Assembly (NCBI GenBank): GCA_964621905.1
Contig: CAZUNG010000006.1
Span: 122,490 to 186,489 of the forward strand
DNA length: 64,000 bases
Origin: Ruminococcus_G sp964621905
GTDB taxonomy: Bacteria; Bacillota; Clostridia; Lachnospirales; Lachnospiraceae
Reading direction: 5' to 3'
Under the pieces are notes generated by a model that had not been told where the DNA came from, did not search any database, and saw only the letters and a list, made by a program, of their open reading frames with translations. This document shows, piece by piece, positions 1-9,662 of this stretch. Position 1 is the stretch's first letter. Each line of letters opens with the position of its first letter. Made by a program: the position numbers and the translations under genes.

Positions 1-1908
1 GCGGGAAAAAGTAATCTCTATATTCTTGCGACGCAGCTGGATATGCTGCAAAAGTACGCCGGAGCGGATGCCAAGAAGCCAAAACTCAATAAACTGGGCG
101 GACAGGAATGGAATAAAACAAAAACGCGGGTGCGGGGCGCGGTAAAAAATATCGCGAAGGATCTGGTTGCGCTTTATGCAGCGAGACAGGAGAAGGATGG
201 ATATGCGTACGGAGCCGATACGGTATGGCAGCGGGAATTTGAAGAAATGTTTCCGTTTGAGGAGACAGAAGATCAGCTGATTGCCATAGAAGCCACAAAG
301 CAGGATATGGAGAGTAAAAAGATCATGGATCGTCTGATCTGCGGAGACGTGGGATACGGCAAGACAGAGATTGCCATTCGTGCTGCTTTTAAAGCCATCC
401 AGGAAGGGAAACAGGTTGTCTATCTGGTGCCCACAACCATACTGGCACAACAGCATTATAACACCTTCCTGCAGAGAATGAAGGATTTCCCGGTACGTGT
501 GGATCTGCTGTGCAGGTTCAGAACTTCGGCTGAGCAGAAAAAAACAGTACAGGATCTGAAAAAAGGATGGGTGGACATCGTCATTGGAACACACCGTGTG
601 CTGTCCGCAGATGTACAGTATAAGGATCTGGGCTTGCTGATCATCGATGAAGAACAGCGCTTTGGCGTCACGCACAAAGAAAAAATTAAAAAACTGAAAC
701 AAAACGTAGACGTACTGACATTGACGGCAACACCGATCCCGCGGACACTTCATATGAGTCTGATCGGGATTCGGGATATGAGCGTGCTGGAAGAACCTCC
801 GATGGACCGGATGCCGATTCAGACGTATGTGATGGAATATAATGATGAGATGGTCCGGGAGGCGGTCAGCAGGGAGATGGCCCGAGGGGGACAGGTGTAC
901 TACGTATATAACCGTGTGCGGACGATCGCTGATGTTACAGGGCGAATTGCGAAGCTGGTGCCGGAGGCAAACGTGGCGTTTGCCCATGGGCAGATGAATG
1001 AACGTGAACTGGAAAAAATCATGTACGGATTTATCAGCGGAGAGATCGATGTACTTGTCTCAACCACGATCATCGAAACTGGCCTTGATATTTCCAATGT
1101 TAATACCATGATCATTCACGATGCCGATCAGCTTGGATTGTCACAGCTGTATCAGCTGAGAGGACGGGTTGGACGCTCCAGCCGTACAGCGTATGCTTTT
1201 CTCATGTATAAAAGAGATAAAGTGCTCAAAGAGATTGCGGAAAAACGTCTTCATGCAATACGGGAATTTACAGAGCTTGGAAGCGGCTTTAAGATTGCCA
1301 TGCGGGATCTTGAGATAAGAGGCGCCGGAAATCTTCTCGGCGCAGAGCAGCATGGACATATGGAGGCGGTTGGTTATGATTTATATTGCAAAATGCTCAA
1401 TGAAGCTGTGAAAGAGGAAAAAGGCATACCGCAGCAGGAAGACTTTGAAACAACCATCGATATGAATATTGACGCCTTCATTCCGGAAAAATATATTATG
1501 AATGAAGTTCAGAAGCTTGATATTTATAAAAGAATCGCAGGCATTGGGTCTGAGGATGAGTATGAAGATATTCTGGAGGAACTCATGGATCGTTTTGGAG
1601 AACCGCCGAAAAGTGTGCAGAATCTTCTCGCGATCGCCAACATGAAAGCGCTTGCACACCGGGCATACGTTGTCGAAGTAAAGCAGCGGGGAGATGAAGT
1701 TAAGTTAACCATGCATGAACGAGCAAAGCTGAACCCTGCTGGGATTCCCAGACTGCTGGAACAGTTTAAGGGAGAAGTCACTTTTAAGGTTGATAATAAC
1801 CCGTATTTTATCTACCGGCCGGCAAAACGAAGGGCAAAAGAGATCCTGCCGATGATGGAATATGCAGAAGAATTGCTGCGTGAAATATTGAGTTTTTCAG
1901 AAACATAA
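1..1908 (+). CDS. mfd: Transcription-repair coupling factor Mfd (C-terminal part, 5' truncated by window)
   Basis: The frame is open from base 1, so only the last 635 residues are visible; intact Mfd is about 1,150-1,180 aa. The visible part begins in the RNA-polymerase-interacting region (TQLDMLQKY) and continues through the RecG-like SF2 translocase: Walker A GDVGYGKTE, DEEQ box, TATPIPRTL motif III, and the QLYQLRGRVGRS motif VI. The C-terminal TRCF domain follows. Mfd removes RNA polymerase stalled at DNA lesions and recruits UvrA. The product is cytoplasmic. A promoter for the next gene lies inside its 3' end. The domain order is unmistakable. Confidence 0.97.
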   Translation, partial: AGKSNLYILATQLDMLQKYAGADAKKPKLNKLGGQEWNKTKTRVRGAVKNIAKDLVALYAARQEKDGYAYGADTVWQREFEEMFPFEETEDQLIAIEATKQDMESKKIMDRLICGDVGYGKTEIAIRAAFKAIQEGKQVVYLVPTTILAQQHYNTFLQRMKDFPVRVDLLCRFRTSAEQKKTVQDLKKGWVDIVIGTHRVLSADVQYKDLGLLIIDEEQRFGVTHKEKIKKLKQNVDVLTLTATPIPRTLHMSLIGIRDMSVLEEPPMDRMPIQTYVMEYNDEMVREAVSREMARGGQVYYVYNRVRTIADVTGRIAKLVPEANVAFAHGQMNERELEKIMYGFISGEIDVLVSTTIIETGLDISNVNTMIIHDADQLGLSQLYQLRGRVGRSSRTAYAFLMYKRDKVLKEIAEKRLHAIREFTELGSGFKIAMRDLEIRGAGNLLGAEQHGHMEAVGYDLYCKMLNEAVKEEKGIPQQEDFETTIDMNIDAFIPEKYIMNEVQKLDIYKRIAGIGSEDEYEDILEELMDRFGEPPKSVQNLLAIANMKALAHRAYVVEVKQRGDEVKLTMHERAKLNPAGIPRLLEQFKGEVTFKVDNNPYFIYRPAKRRAKEILPMMEYAEELLREILSFSET

Positions 1909-1916
1909 GGTATAAT
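1888..1916 (+). promoter_or_regulatory. Sigma-A promoter for the foldase gene
   Basis: TTGAGT and TATAAT are separated by 17 bp. The promoter overlaps the mfd stop region and lies about 90 bp before the PrsA-like start, so the lipoprotein can be transcribed independently of mfd. Confidence 0.65.
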
Positions 1917-2006
1917 AGGAACACTTGGCAAAGCAGGAATTTAGTATCCATGATATCATACGGAAAGTCGATAATGATTTCATACATGAAAGCACAGGAG
2001 GAAGAA

Positions 2007-3203
2007 ATGAAGAAGTTTGGCATAAGAGCAGTGTGCGCAGCGATGACGGCCGCGCTTGGAATGACAATGATGGCTGGATGTGGATCCAAGGATGTGGACG
2101 GTACACAGACTGTGGCATCGGTAAATGAAGAGGAGATACCGCTTGGTGTTGCCAGCTTTGCGCTTAGGTATCAGCAGGCGCAGACGGAATATTATTATAA
2201 ATCTATTTATACGATGTACGGAATGGATTCCAGCCAGGGAATGTGGGATCAGGAGACGGCGGACGGAATCACGTTTGGAGAACAGACAAGGAATGAGTGT
2301 CTGGAAACTTTGGAAAAAATGTATCTGACGCGTGAAAAAGCAGAAGAGTATAATCTGACCATCACAGATGAAGAAAAGTCAGCAATGGATGAAGCAGCGA
2401 AAACTTTTGTCGAGTCCAATGATGCAGAAACACTGAAAAAAATCGGGGTTACAGAAAGTGATGTCAGAGAATACATGGAACTGAGCACTTATTACAAAAA
2501 AGCCTATGAACCGGTCATTGCGGATGTTGAGATTGAGGTAACTGATGAGGAAGCAGCACAGTCGACATTGACATATGCGGCACTGACGACAGGTAATCTG
2601 GAGGAAGATGCCAAGAAAGATGCTTACAGTAAGATGGAGACTCTTCTGGATGAGCTTAAAGCTGCAGAAGATCCGGCATCAGCTGATATGGATGCGATGG
2701 CAAAGGAACTGGATGAATCCTTTATTGTAACTTCTTATTCATACGGAGAAGATGACACTTCACTTGATGAAACGCTGAAAGAAAAAGCGGCCGATCTGGA
2801 AGATGGACAGCTGTATGACGGCGTAGTCGAGGGCGATTCCAGTTATTTCCTGGTAAGGATGGATCAGAAACTGGACCAGGAAGCAACAGATTCTAAAAAA
2901 GAATCAATTAAAAAAGAAAAACAGCAGGAAGCGTTTGATGAGATTGTTCAGGGTTGGTACGACGAAGCTGACATTACACGAAATAAAAAAGTCTGGAAAA
3001 AAGTTACGCTGACGGATAAGGAATCTTTCAGTATGGTAACTCCGGAGGCGACAGATTCATCGGATACTGACACACAGGGAATATCTGATGATGCGGCCGG
3101 GACCGGTGATGATGAAAATGCAGGGAATGGCACTGAAACTGGCGGCGATGACGGAGCAGAGGATACAAAAGACCAGGGTACAGACAACGAAGCAGCGGAA
3201 TAA
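2007..3203 (+). CDS. PrsA-like foldase lipoprotein (SurA N-terminal/peptidyl-prolyl isomerase family)
   Basis: 398 aa. The ATG at 2007 is chosen because AGGAGGAAG precedes it and it begins a typical lipoprotein signal (MKKFGIRAV, lipobox MMAGC); an upstream in-frame ATG has no such support. The mature protein has a SurA/PrsA-like N-terminal helical region, a divergent isomerase-like segment (TVEGDSSYFLV-type strand near residue 275) and a long acidic Asp/Gly/Thr tail of about 50 residues that looks disordered. The location after mfd is common in Clostridia. It would act on the outer face of the membrane, helping secreted proteins fold. Whether the isomerase centre is active cannot be judged. 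Confidence 0.75.
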   Translation: MKKFGIRAVCAAMTAALGMTMMAGCGSKDVDGTQTVASVNEEEIPLGVASFALRYQQAQTEYYYKSIYTMYGMDSSQGMWDQETADGITFGEQTRNECLETLEKMYLTREKAEEYNLTITDEEKSAMDEAAKTFVESNDAETLKKIGVTESDVREYMELSTYYKKAYEPVIADVEIEVTDEEAAQSTLTYAALTTGNLEEDAKKDAYSKMETLLDELKAAEDPASADMDAMAKELDESFIVTSYSYGEDDTSLDETLKEKAADLEDGQLYDGVVEGDSSYFLVRMDQKLDQEATDSKKESIKKEKQQEAFDEIVQGWYDEADITRNKKVWKKVTLTDKESFSMVTPEATDSSDTDTQGISDDAAGTGDDENAGNGTETGGDDGAEDTKDQGTDNEAAE

Positions 3204-3215
3204 AAAGGTGGCTTT

Positions 3216-4091
3216 ATGACGAAACAGGAATTTGCCCGGTGGGCCGGGCGTGAACTGATCTTGATGGATGGAGCGACGGGCTCCAATCTGATGGCGGCGG
3301 GTATGCCGCAGCGGGAGTCAACGGAATTGTGGATGCTTCAAAATCCCGGGATTGTGAAAAAACTTCAGTCAGAATATGCAGCTGCCGGCAGCCGGATTGT
3401 TTATGCGTGTACGTTTACTGCAAATGGCATAAGCCTGAAGAAACACGGACTTGAGAACCGGGTTGAGGAACTGAATATCCGTCTTGTGGAGCTTACGAAA
3501 GAGGCGGTGGACGGCAGGGCATATGTGGCAGGGGATCTTACCATGACAGGCCAGCTCATGGAGCCGCTGGGAGATATGACCAGGGATGAATTATTTGGTG
3601 CGTATTCGGAACAGATTAGGGCATTGGTCAGGGGCGGGGTTGATCTGCTTGGGATCGAGACCATGCTGAGTTTGGATGAGACTCTGACAGCACTTGATGC
3701 TGCCAAGGAAGTCTGTGAACTTCCGATGATGTGCTCTTTCACCGTGAATGAAAGCGGAATGACGTTGTATGGGACGGATGTTGTGGATGCGGTACAGGAG
3801 TTGGAAGCGCATGGGGCAGCGGCAGTCGGTGTGAACTGTTCGCTTGGACCGAATCAGCTGCTGGATGTGACTGCACGGTTAAAAGAAAAGGCGGCGGTGC
3901 CTGTCATTGCAAAACCTAATGCAGGTCTTCCTGTGACAGATTCTGAAGGAAACGTCAGTTACAGCATGGATGCAGTTTCCTTTGCACAGCATATGAAAAA
4001 ACTGGTTGCCGCTGGAGCCGGGATTATTGGAGGCTGCTGCGGGACAACACCGGAATTTATCCGGGAACTGAAAAAAGAGATTCTGATGTAG
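3216..4091 (+). CDS. Homocysteine S-methyltransferase family protein
   Basis: 291 aa, start 12 bp after the foldase stop, with AAGGTGG before the ATG. The fold is the MetH N-terminal/BHMT barrel: DGATGSNL near the N-terminus, a VNCS strand near residue 208 supplying the first zinc cysteine, and GGCCGTTPEFI near residue 273 supplying the other two. Such enzymes transfer a methyl group to homocysteine using zinc-bound thiolate chemistry; the donor (methylfolate-protein, S-methylmethionine or other) cannot be told from this domain alone. No cobalamin or folate domain is fused. A strong terminator follows directly. Confidence 0.85.
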   Translation: MTKQEFARWAGRELILMDGATGSNLMAAGMPQRESTELWMLQNPGIVKKLQSEYAAAGSRIVYACTFTANGISLKKHGLENRVEELNIRLVELTKEAVDGRAYVAGDLTMTGQLMEPLGDMTRDELFGAYSEQIRALVRGGVDLLGIETMLSLDETLTALDAAKEVCELPMMCSFTVNESGMTLYGTDVVDAVQELEAHGAAAVGVNCSLGPNQLLDVTARLKEKAAVPVIAKPNAGLPVTDSEGNVSYSMDAVSFAQHMKKLVAAGAGIIGGCCGTTPEFIRELKKEILM

Positions 4092-4098
4092 GGACAGA

Positions 4099-4129
4099 AG
4101 CTGCTGCGCGATAGTGCAGCAGCTTTTTT
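4099..4129 (+). terminator. Rho-independent terminator after the methyltransferase
   Basis: A 9-bp stem AGCTGCTGC/GCAGCAGCT is followed by a T-run, 8 bp after the stop codon. Confidence 0.9.
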
Positions 4130-4158
4130 CGTGAAATGCCAAAAATGCCAGGCTTGTA

Positions 4159-4187
4159 TTGATATTCCCAAATATGGCATATATAAT
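4159..4187 (+). promoter_or_regulatory. Sigma-A promoter of the beta-helix gene
   Basis: TTGATA and TATAAT are separated by 17 bp, about 50 bp before the start codon. Confidence 0.65.
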
Positions 4188-4237
4188 AACAGTATAAATA
4201 AAGTTATATAATGTATATGCAAACAAGGGGAGACGAT

Positions 4238-6316
4238 ATGAAAAAGAAAACAAGGGTATTGGCAGTCGTGCTGGCGGCTGCTATGGTGTTTCCGGCATCT
4301 TATGTGGGCGCAGAGGAATGGACAGATCAGACGGATTTATCCGCTGAAGAAGAATGGGCTGCAGAAGAGGAAGAAGTTCCTGATCAGGGGGCAGAAGAGA
4401 ACACGCCGGAAGGAACTGTCTGGGAAGATGAAAAGCAGGAGCTGCCTGAAGCAAGACTTCCGGAGGAGGAAGTTTTGCCGGAAGTTTCATCTGAGTCGAA
4501 AGCCAACCGTGCAGGATATGATGAAACAGCGTATACGGTAACGGAGTATGAAGATGAAGTTACCATCGATATAAAGGATGGCTGCACGGCAGACGATATC
4601 ATCAAAGCGCTTGCCTGGCAGAGAGGGGACAGACATTTGACAGTGAATGTTCCGGCCGGATTATATGAAACATATAATACTCTGTATGTCTATTCCAATA
4701 CGACTTTAAACTCTGCGGACGGGGCAAAGTACGTGCTGATGCCGGGAAATATGAAGACCTTGCTGGGATCGTACAATTGGAAACAGACAGATGAAGGCGG
4801 ATATACACATATACAGAATGTAATGATAAGCGGCGGCGAGTTTGATGGAAACAGACAGGGCGGGGAAATTGTGCGCTTTATTCACGGAAGTAATATCAGC
4901 GTTAAACATGCGGTCATTCATGACGTCGGAAATAAAGGACATCTTCTGACACTGGCAGGGGTAGACGGCGCGAATATTAGCGGCTGTGAGTTTTATGGGT
5001 ATCATGGAACCATGGCAAAAGAGGCACTCCATTTAGATGTGGTCCATGACGGCACAATCGCTCCGGGGACCAGTAAATTCGATGATGCGGCACCGAAAAA
5101 TATTACAGTATCCGGCTGTAAATTTCACGATCTGATAAGGGGAGTCGGATCACACAGTGCGATAGACGGCGTATTTATGAGTAATATCAAGATAATGAAC
5201 AATACATTTACCAATATTACATATGAAGCAATCAAGACATATAACTATAAAAACCTTGAGATTGCAAACAATAAGATGGACAAAGTGGGCAAGGGAATCT
5301 TTGTCCATAATCTGCTGAAGGGGGTATCGCTGATTTCTGCGCTGCCGGGGACAGTAAAAGAAGCATATCCGTCGAAGAGCAAGAAGTACAATTATAATAT
5401 CAATATCCATGATAATACCATTTCAAATGTTCTTTCGGGCAGCGGCAGAGGCAGAGGGATTGAACTCGGGGGAAATGCAAAGTACCCTCTGGGGGGCGTA
5501 ACGGTAACGAACAATACGATACAGAAGGCGCCGCAGTATGGAATTTTTCTTAACACCTCTGTCGTGTACAGTGCGGTATCCCAAAATACAGTCAGTTCAC
5601 CCGGTGAAAGCGGGATTGTTCTGTACAGTTCCTGTACAGGAAATCAATTATTGAATAATACCATAACGTATCCAAAAAAATTTGGTATCAGTATCGGTAC
5701 AAGTCATTCGACGACTGCCAGGGCAAATCGTGTAGAGTACAGCGGCAACAACAGTATTCAGGTGACGAAGAGTGAAAGTTGTGCGCTTTTGGAAAATAAG
5801 ATTAAGAGCAGCCGGTCTTCCGGGATCTCGCTGTCAGCGGGCAGTCATAAACCAACGATCAGCAAAAATGTAATTTACAATCCGGCGCGAAATGCAATCT
5901 ATGTATCGAAGTGTAATTCCGTCAGAATTTCGGGAAATACAGTGCAAAGTGTAAAGAAAGCCTTTGCCATCGGTGTCGTTGACTGCAGTGCGGTTGTCAC
6001 CAGTTATAATAAATTTACGAGTACCACACAGACACCTGTGCTGATTACGCGGACGAAAAAAGCGAATACCACAAGCTTAAACTTAATGAAAGTTAATAGA
6101 GTCAGAACGAGCAGTACAAAGGTGACAGGCACCGTTGGGAAAACCGGATCATCGGTTACGATAAAGATTGGTAAAAAAACATATTCTGCGACAGTGAGTA
6201 AATCAAGAGCGTTTACTTCCCGGAAGATTCCCAAACAGAAAAAAGGCACAGTTATCACGGTGACCGAAAAAGATAAAAAAGGAAATACACAGGCCATTAC
6301 AACGAAAGTGTATTAA
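4238..6316 (+). CDS. Secreted right-handed parallel beta-helix protein
   Basis: 692 aa. The ATG at 4238 has AAGGGG before it and opens a Sec signal peptide (MKKKTRVLAVVLAAAMVF, cleavage near GAEEW). An acidic linker follows (residues 30-95), then a large domain of repeated strand-turn units rich in N-N-T and N-I-x-I patterns (about 105-610), typical of PbH1/NosD-like right-handed beta-helices found in polysaccharide lyases and glycosidases. The last 80 residues form a Lys-rich Ig-like domain (VTGTVGKTGSSVTI) of the kind that binds cell wall or carbohydrate. The substrate is unknown. The gene stands alone between its own promoter and terminator. Confidence 0.8.
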   Translation: MKKKTRVLAVVLAAAMVFPASYVGAEEWTDQTDLSAEEEWAAEEEEVPDQGAEENTPEGTVWEDEKQELPEARLPEEEVLPEVSSESKANRAGYDETAYTVTEYEDEVTIDIKDGCTADDIIKALAWQRGDRHLTVNVPAGLYETYNTLYVYSNTTLNSADGAKYVLMPGNMKTLLGSYNWKQTDEGGYTHIQNVMISGGEFDGNRQGGEIVRFIHGSNISVKHAVIHDVGNKGHLLTLAGVDGANISGCEFYGYHGTMAKEALHLDVVHDGTIAPGTSKFDDAAPKNITVSGCKFHDLIRGVGSHSAIDGVFMSNIKIMNNTFTNITYEAIKTYNYKNLEIANNKMDKVGKGIFVHNLLKGVSLISALPGTVKEAYPSKSKKYNYNINIHDNTISNVLSGSGRGRGIELGGNAKYPLGGVTVTNNTIQKAPQYGIFLNTSVVYSAVSQNTVSSPGESGIVLYSSCTGNQLLNNTITYPKKFGISIGTSHSTTARANRVEYSGNNSIQVTKSESCALLENKIKSSRSSGISLSAGSHKPTISKNVIYNPARNAIYVSKCNSVRISGNTVQSVKKAFAIGVVDCSAVVTSYNKFTSTTQTPVLITRTKKANTTSLNLMKVNRVRTSSTKVTGTVGKTGSSVTIKIGKKTYSATVSKSRAFTSRKIPKQKKGTVITVTEKDKKGNTQAITTKVY

Positions 6317-6327
6317 ACAGATTGCCT

Positions 6328-6359
6328 GGAGGGTGTCCCGCAGTTTAGGGGCACCCTCC
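6328..6359 (+). terminator. Terminator between convergent genes
   Basis: A 12-bp stem GGAGGGTGTCCC/GGGGCACCCTCC (one G-U pair) lies between the beta-helix gene and the convergent PsiE-like gene. The T-tract is weak on both sides. Confidence 0.7.
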
Positions 6360-6370
6360 TTGTATAATGC

Positions 6371-6787
6371 CTAAAATTTATCTGTCAGGCGGTCGCTTTC
6401 TTCTGTTCGCAGAAACAGATATTTTCTGGTGGCAAACAGTACAGCGATACACAGAACCCCAATAAAAGTCTGCCAGGTATCGAGATGCTCTACCACCATT
6501 TGTCTGGCGGTGGCAAACATCAGCACTTCGACAAGAGTTTCCGGGGTGTGCTTGCAGAGCATCTTGACAAATTCGATGCCGACTACCAGGTTCAGAGCTT
6601 TGGCCAGAAATGTTGAAAAATACTCGGTTTCAGTGTGAAACGCCCGGATCTGGGTCAGGTCATACACCAGGTTCAGGATCAAAACGGCGATGACTGCCAT
6701 GATGATAATGGAAATGACCAGTTCTGTGTAACGTGCGATCGAAAAAACAATATCATAAATTCGCTTTCGAAGAGGTGATTTTTCCAT
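6371..6787 (-). CDS. PsiE-family (phosphate-starvation-inducible E) membrane protein
   Basis: 138 aa with four predicted membrane helices (about residues 20-45, 60-80, 85-105, 110-128). The conserved core of the PsiE family is visible around residues 66-100 (VVGIEFVKMLCKHTPET, then VLMFATARQMVVEH). PsiE is induced by phosphate starvation in Escherichia coli but its molecular function is unknown. The gene is divergent from the MarR/MATE pair and has a TTTTGTTC-poor, GGAGAACG-type ribosome site. Family assignment rests on the motif; no function should be inferred. Confidence 0.72.
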   Translation of the reverse strand: MEKSPLRKRIYDIVFSIARYTELVISIIIMAVIAVLILNLVYDLTQIRAFHTETEYFSTFLAKALNLVVGIEFVKMLCKHTPETLVEVLMFATARQMVVEHLDTWQTFIGVLCIAVLFATRKYLFLRTEESDRLTDKF

Positions 6788-6881
6788 GTTGCGTTCTCCT
6801 TTTTTGTAATGGCTTTATTATAGCATGGCAGCCTTGTGGGATTCAACTGACAGAAATGACCTTTTGCATAAGCGTAAAATA

Positions 6882-6938
6882 GTTGACGCTTCAACTTTAT
6901 CGGGATATAATATCTTATATAAAAGTTGCAAAGCCAAC
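6882..6938 (+). promoter_or_regulatory. Promoter and likely MarR operator of the MarR/MATE operon
   Basis: TTGACG (6883) and TATAAT (6906) are 17 bp apart. Imperfect inverted arms flank the -10: GTTGACGCTTCAACTTT at 6882-6898 and the complement of GTTGGCTTTGCAACTTT at 6922-6938. A regulator bound to both arms would cover the promoter, as expected for MarR autorepression. Confidence 0.65.
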
Positions 6939-7024
6939 TTTTTTTGCGTCTTATAGATATGATCGTTGGACGGATTCAGTTTCCGATCAGCGATACCAAC
7001 ATTGGGAAGTGAAAGGAGCAGTAT

Positions 7025-7522
7025 ATGAATCATCCGAAACATACAATTGCGAAGTTTATATCAATCTTGTATCGGAATTCCAGGAGATATTTTGATATGG
7101 CGATGGAGGAGGATCTTGTCGGCAGCGGTCAGCACTTTTTTTTGCTGCGGATTTATGAAAATGAGGGAATTACGATGTACGATCTTGCCAGACAGGGGAA
7201 TTTTGACAAAGGAACGGTGACAAAGGCGGTGCAGAAACTTTTGGATCTGGGTTACATCCGTGTGGAGACAGACAGCCGGGACCGCAGAATCCGGCATCTG
7301 TTTGTGGTGGACGGTGCAATGAAATATATCCAGGAAATATATAAAATCAGAGAGCAGTGGCAGGAACTGCTGTTTGATGGGTTTTCTAAAGAGGAAGAAA
7401 AGTTGATCTATGAGTCCCTGAAGGCGATGGCGGAGAAATCCTGTCAGGCGCTGGATGATTCGACGGGGAAGGAGCGGAGTGAAAAATATGACGCATGCAG
7501 AGCAGATACAGAAAAACAGTAA
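7025..7522 (+). CDS. MarR family transcriptional regulator
   Basis: 165 aa, ATG preceded by GAAAGGAG. It has the winged-helix MarR fold: a dimerization helix at the N-terminus, a recognition helix in GNFDKGTVTKAVQKL (about residues 57-72) and the wing VETDSRDRRIRHLFV (about 80-95). It overlaps the downstream MATE transporter by 35 bp, so the two are co-transcribed and translation is probably coupled. MarR proteins usually repress a neighbouring efflux pump and release DNA on binding a small aromatic ligand. The inverted arms over its promoter fit this. Confidence 0.9.
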   Translation: MNHPKHTIAKFISILYRNSRRYFDMAMEEDLVGSGQHFFLLRIYENEGITMYDLARQGNFDKGTVTKAVQKLLDLGYIRVETDSRDRRIRHLFVVDGAMKYIQEIYKIREQWQELLFDGFSKEEEKLIYESLKAMAEKSCQALDDSTGKERSEKYDACRADTEKQ

Positions 7523-8906
7523 TGGATTGGAAAAAACAGAGAACCCACTGGGAACACAGCCGGTAAGAAAACTGCTTCTGTCTTTTTCTGTGCCGGCAAT
7601 TATTTCGTGTCTGATCAACTCAATCTATAATATTGTGGATCAGATTTTTATCGGCCAGGGAATCGGCTACCTGGGAAATGCTGCGACAACGGTTGCGTTT
7701 CCGATTATGACGCTTCTGCTGGCATTTGGAACGCTGATCGGGTCAGGAAGCAGTGCCTATGCGGCGATTCGTCTGGGAGAGAAAAAGGAAGATGAGGCAG
7801 AACAGACATTAAACAATGCAGTTATCTTTACGCTTCTTGTCAGTGTTATTTTAATGGTATTGGGCCTTATATTTCTTAAGCCGATATTAAAAGTATTTGG
7901 AGCGACAGAGACAGTCATGCCTTATGCTGTTGATTATACATCAATTATACTTCTGGGGACTCCGTTTAATATGATCAGTATCGTGCTATCAAATCTGGCA
8001 AGAACGGATGGGCATCCAAGACTTTCTATGTACGGTATGCTCATTGGCGCCGGGTTAAACACGATTCTTGACCCTATTTATATCTTTGTGTTCCACTGGG
8101 GAGTGAAAGGAGCCGCAGTCGCAACTATCACCTCTCAGATCATTTCCGCAATCGTTCTTGGGGTTTACTTTGTGCGGCCTTCCAAAAAAGCTCTCCATTT
8201 GAGAATTCGCAGGAAACAGATGAAGCTGAAAGGAAAACTGATCGGAAGTTTTCTGACGCTTGGAATATCATCGGGGATCACACAGTCAGTTGCCTGTATT
8301 ATGCAGGTGGTGATGAATAATTCTCTTGTATATTATGGTAATAAAAGCCCCATAGGAGGTGATGTGGCGCTCAGCGCCATGGGTATCGTTATGAAGATTG
8401 CCATGATCATGGGTGCATTTGGGATTGGTGTCGGAATCGGCGCACAGCCAATTTTGGGATACAACCAGGGAGCCGGGAAATACAGGAGAATCAAAGAAAC
8501 ATACATATGGGCTGCTGTTTCAGCGACAGTTTTGATTTTTCTGGGCTGGATCATATGTCAGACGAAACCCGAGGCGATCATTGGTCTTTTTGGAAAGGAA
8601 AATCAGGAGTTTACAGATTTCGCAGTGAGGTGCCTCAGGACGTACCTGTTCAGTATATTCTGTGCGGGTTTCCAGATTGTATCTACAAATTATTTTCAGG
8701 CCACGGGTCAGCCGTTAAAAGCTTCACTGCTCTCCATGCTCCGACAGCTTTTGCTGCTGATACCGCTGATTCTCATTCTGCCTCTTTTCATGGGGCTTAA
8801 CGGAATCCTCTATTCGGCACCTGTTGCTGATGTGGCATCTGCCGTGATCGTTGCATTTTTTATCGTTCCGGAGATGAAAAAACTTAATGAAAAAATAAAA
8901 AATTAA
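7488..8906 (+). CDS. MATE family multidrug efflux transporter
   Basis: 472 aa. The start at 7488 has AAGGAGCGG at the right distance; it lies inside the 3' end of the marR gene. Twelve membrane helices are expected in two halves; typical MATE patterns are visible (IVDQIFIGQGIG near residue 38, GHPRLSMYGMLIGAGLNTILDPI near 175-197 with the conserved N-x-x-L-D-P, and GIGVGIGAQPILGYNQGAG near 300). MATE proteins export cationic drugs using sodium or protons. Its control by the MarR partner is inferred from the overlap. Confidence 0.93.
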   Translation: MTHAEQIQKNSNGLEKTENPLGTQPVRKLLLSFSVPAIISCLINSIYNIVDQIFIGQGIGYLGNAATTVAFPIMTLLLAFGTLIGSGSSAYAAIRLGEKKEDEAEQTLNNAVIFTLLVSVILMVLGLIFLKPILKVFGATETVMPYAVDYTSIILLGTPFNMISIVLSNLARTDGHPRLSMYGMLIGAGLNTILDPIYIFVFHWGVKGAAVATITSQIISAIVLGVYFVRPSKKALHLRIRRKQMKLKGKLIGSFLTLGISSGITQSVACIMQVVMNNSLVYYGNKSPIGGDVALSAMGIVMKIAMIMGAFGIGVGIGAQPILGYNQGAGKYRRIKETYIWAAVSATVLIFLGWIICQTKPEAIIGLFGKENQEFTDFAVRCLRTYLFSIFCAGFQIVSTNYFQATGQPLKASLLSMLRQLLLLIPLILILPLFMGLNGILYSAPVADVASAVIVAFFIVPEMKKLNEKIKN

Positions 8907-9026
8907 ATGCATGGAAAATCTTCCTTTTCCTAGGTCGTTATGTGTATATAAATCCCATTAATAACAGATAATAGTATCAAGTCGTATAAACGGATTAACA
9001 GATAAAGACAACGGAGGAATCGGAAT

Positions 9027-9569
9027 ATGAAAGCAACGGGAATTGTACGCCGTATTGATGACTTGGGACGTGTAGTGGTGCCGAAAGAAATCCGAAGGAC
9101 ACTTCGCATCCGGGAGGGTGAGCCGATGGAAATCTTTACCGGACGTGAAGGTGAGATTGTTCTGAAAAAATATTCGCCCATTGGAGAGCTTAGCAAATAT
9201 GCAAGAGAATTTGCAGATGCCATATCTTTTGTTACAGGATGCCTTGCATGTATCTCGGATCATGATCAGATTGTGGCAGCGGCGGGACCGGAACAGAAGG
9301 AATACAATCAGAAAGCAATCAGCCCCGAGCTGGAAAAAATGATCGGTAACAGAGAAAGCGCGCAGATTACAGGAAACAGTGATAAACATATCCGTTTTGT
9401 GGAAGCGCAGGATGAGAATAATATGTCAGCAGTAATTCAGCCGATTATCAGTGCCGGTGACGCTATCGGATCCGTTATCATTGCAAGCGGAAAAAAAGAG
9501 ATGGGTGATGCGGAAAAGAAAATGGCACAGATGGCGGCTGTTTTTCTCGGTAAGCAGATGGAAAACTGA
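9027..9569 (+). CDS. spoVT: Stage V sporulation protein T
   Basis: 180 aa, ATG preceded by CGGAGGAAT. The N-terminus is an AbrB-type swapped-hairpin DNA-binding domain (GIVRRIDDLGRVVVPKEIRR, residues 5-24), followed by a GAF-like domain from about residue 55 to the end. Length and architecture match SpoVT, a forespore regulator that tunes sigma-G genes. Its presence indicates an endospore-forming lineage. No convincing sigma-G promoter was identified in the 120 bp upstream. Confidence 0.95.
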   Translation: MKATGIVRRIDDLGRVVVPKEIRRTLRIREGEPMEIFTGREGEIVLKKYSPIGELSKYAREFADAISFVTGCLACISDHDQIVAAAGPEQKEYNQKAISPELEKMIGNRESAQITGNSDKHIRFVEAQDENNMSAVIQPIISAGDAIGSVIIASGKKEMGDAEKKMAQMAAVFLGKQMEN

Positions 9570-9587
9570 TCATAGAAAAACTCCTTC

Positions 9588-9643
9588 TTGACACCCTCTT
9601 CAGGAATGTTATAATACAATTAAAATATCCCCCCTAGGGGGAT
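9588..9643 (+). promoter_or_regulatory. Metal-efflux promoter with GC-rich palindromic operator
   Basis: A near-perfect sigma-A promoter TTGACA-16 bp-TATAAT (9588-9615) is followed, where transcription should start, by the palindrome ATCCCCCCTAGGGGGAT (about 9627-9643). G-run palindromes of this kind are typical of CsoR-type metal-sensing repressors. No csoR gene is in the window, so the regulator is inferred. Confidence 0.7.
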
Positions 9644-9662
9644 GCGAGAAGGAGGAGTTGTC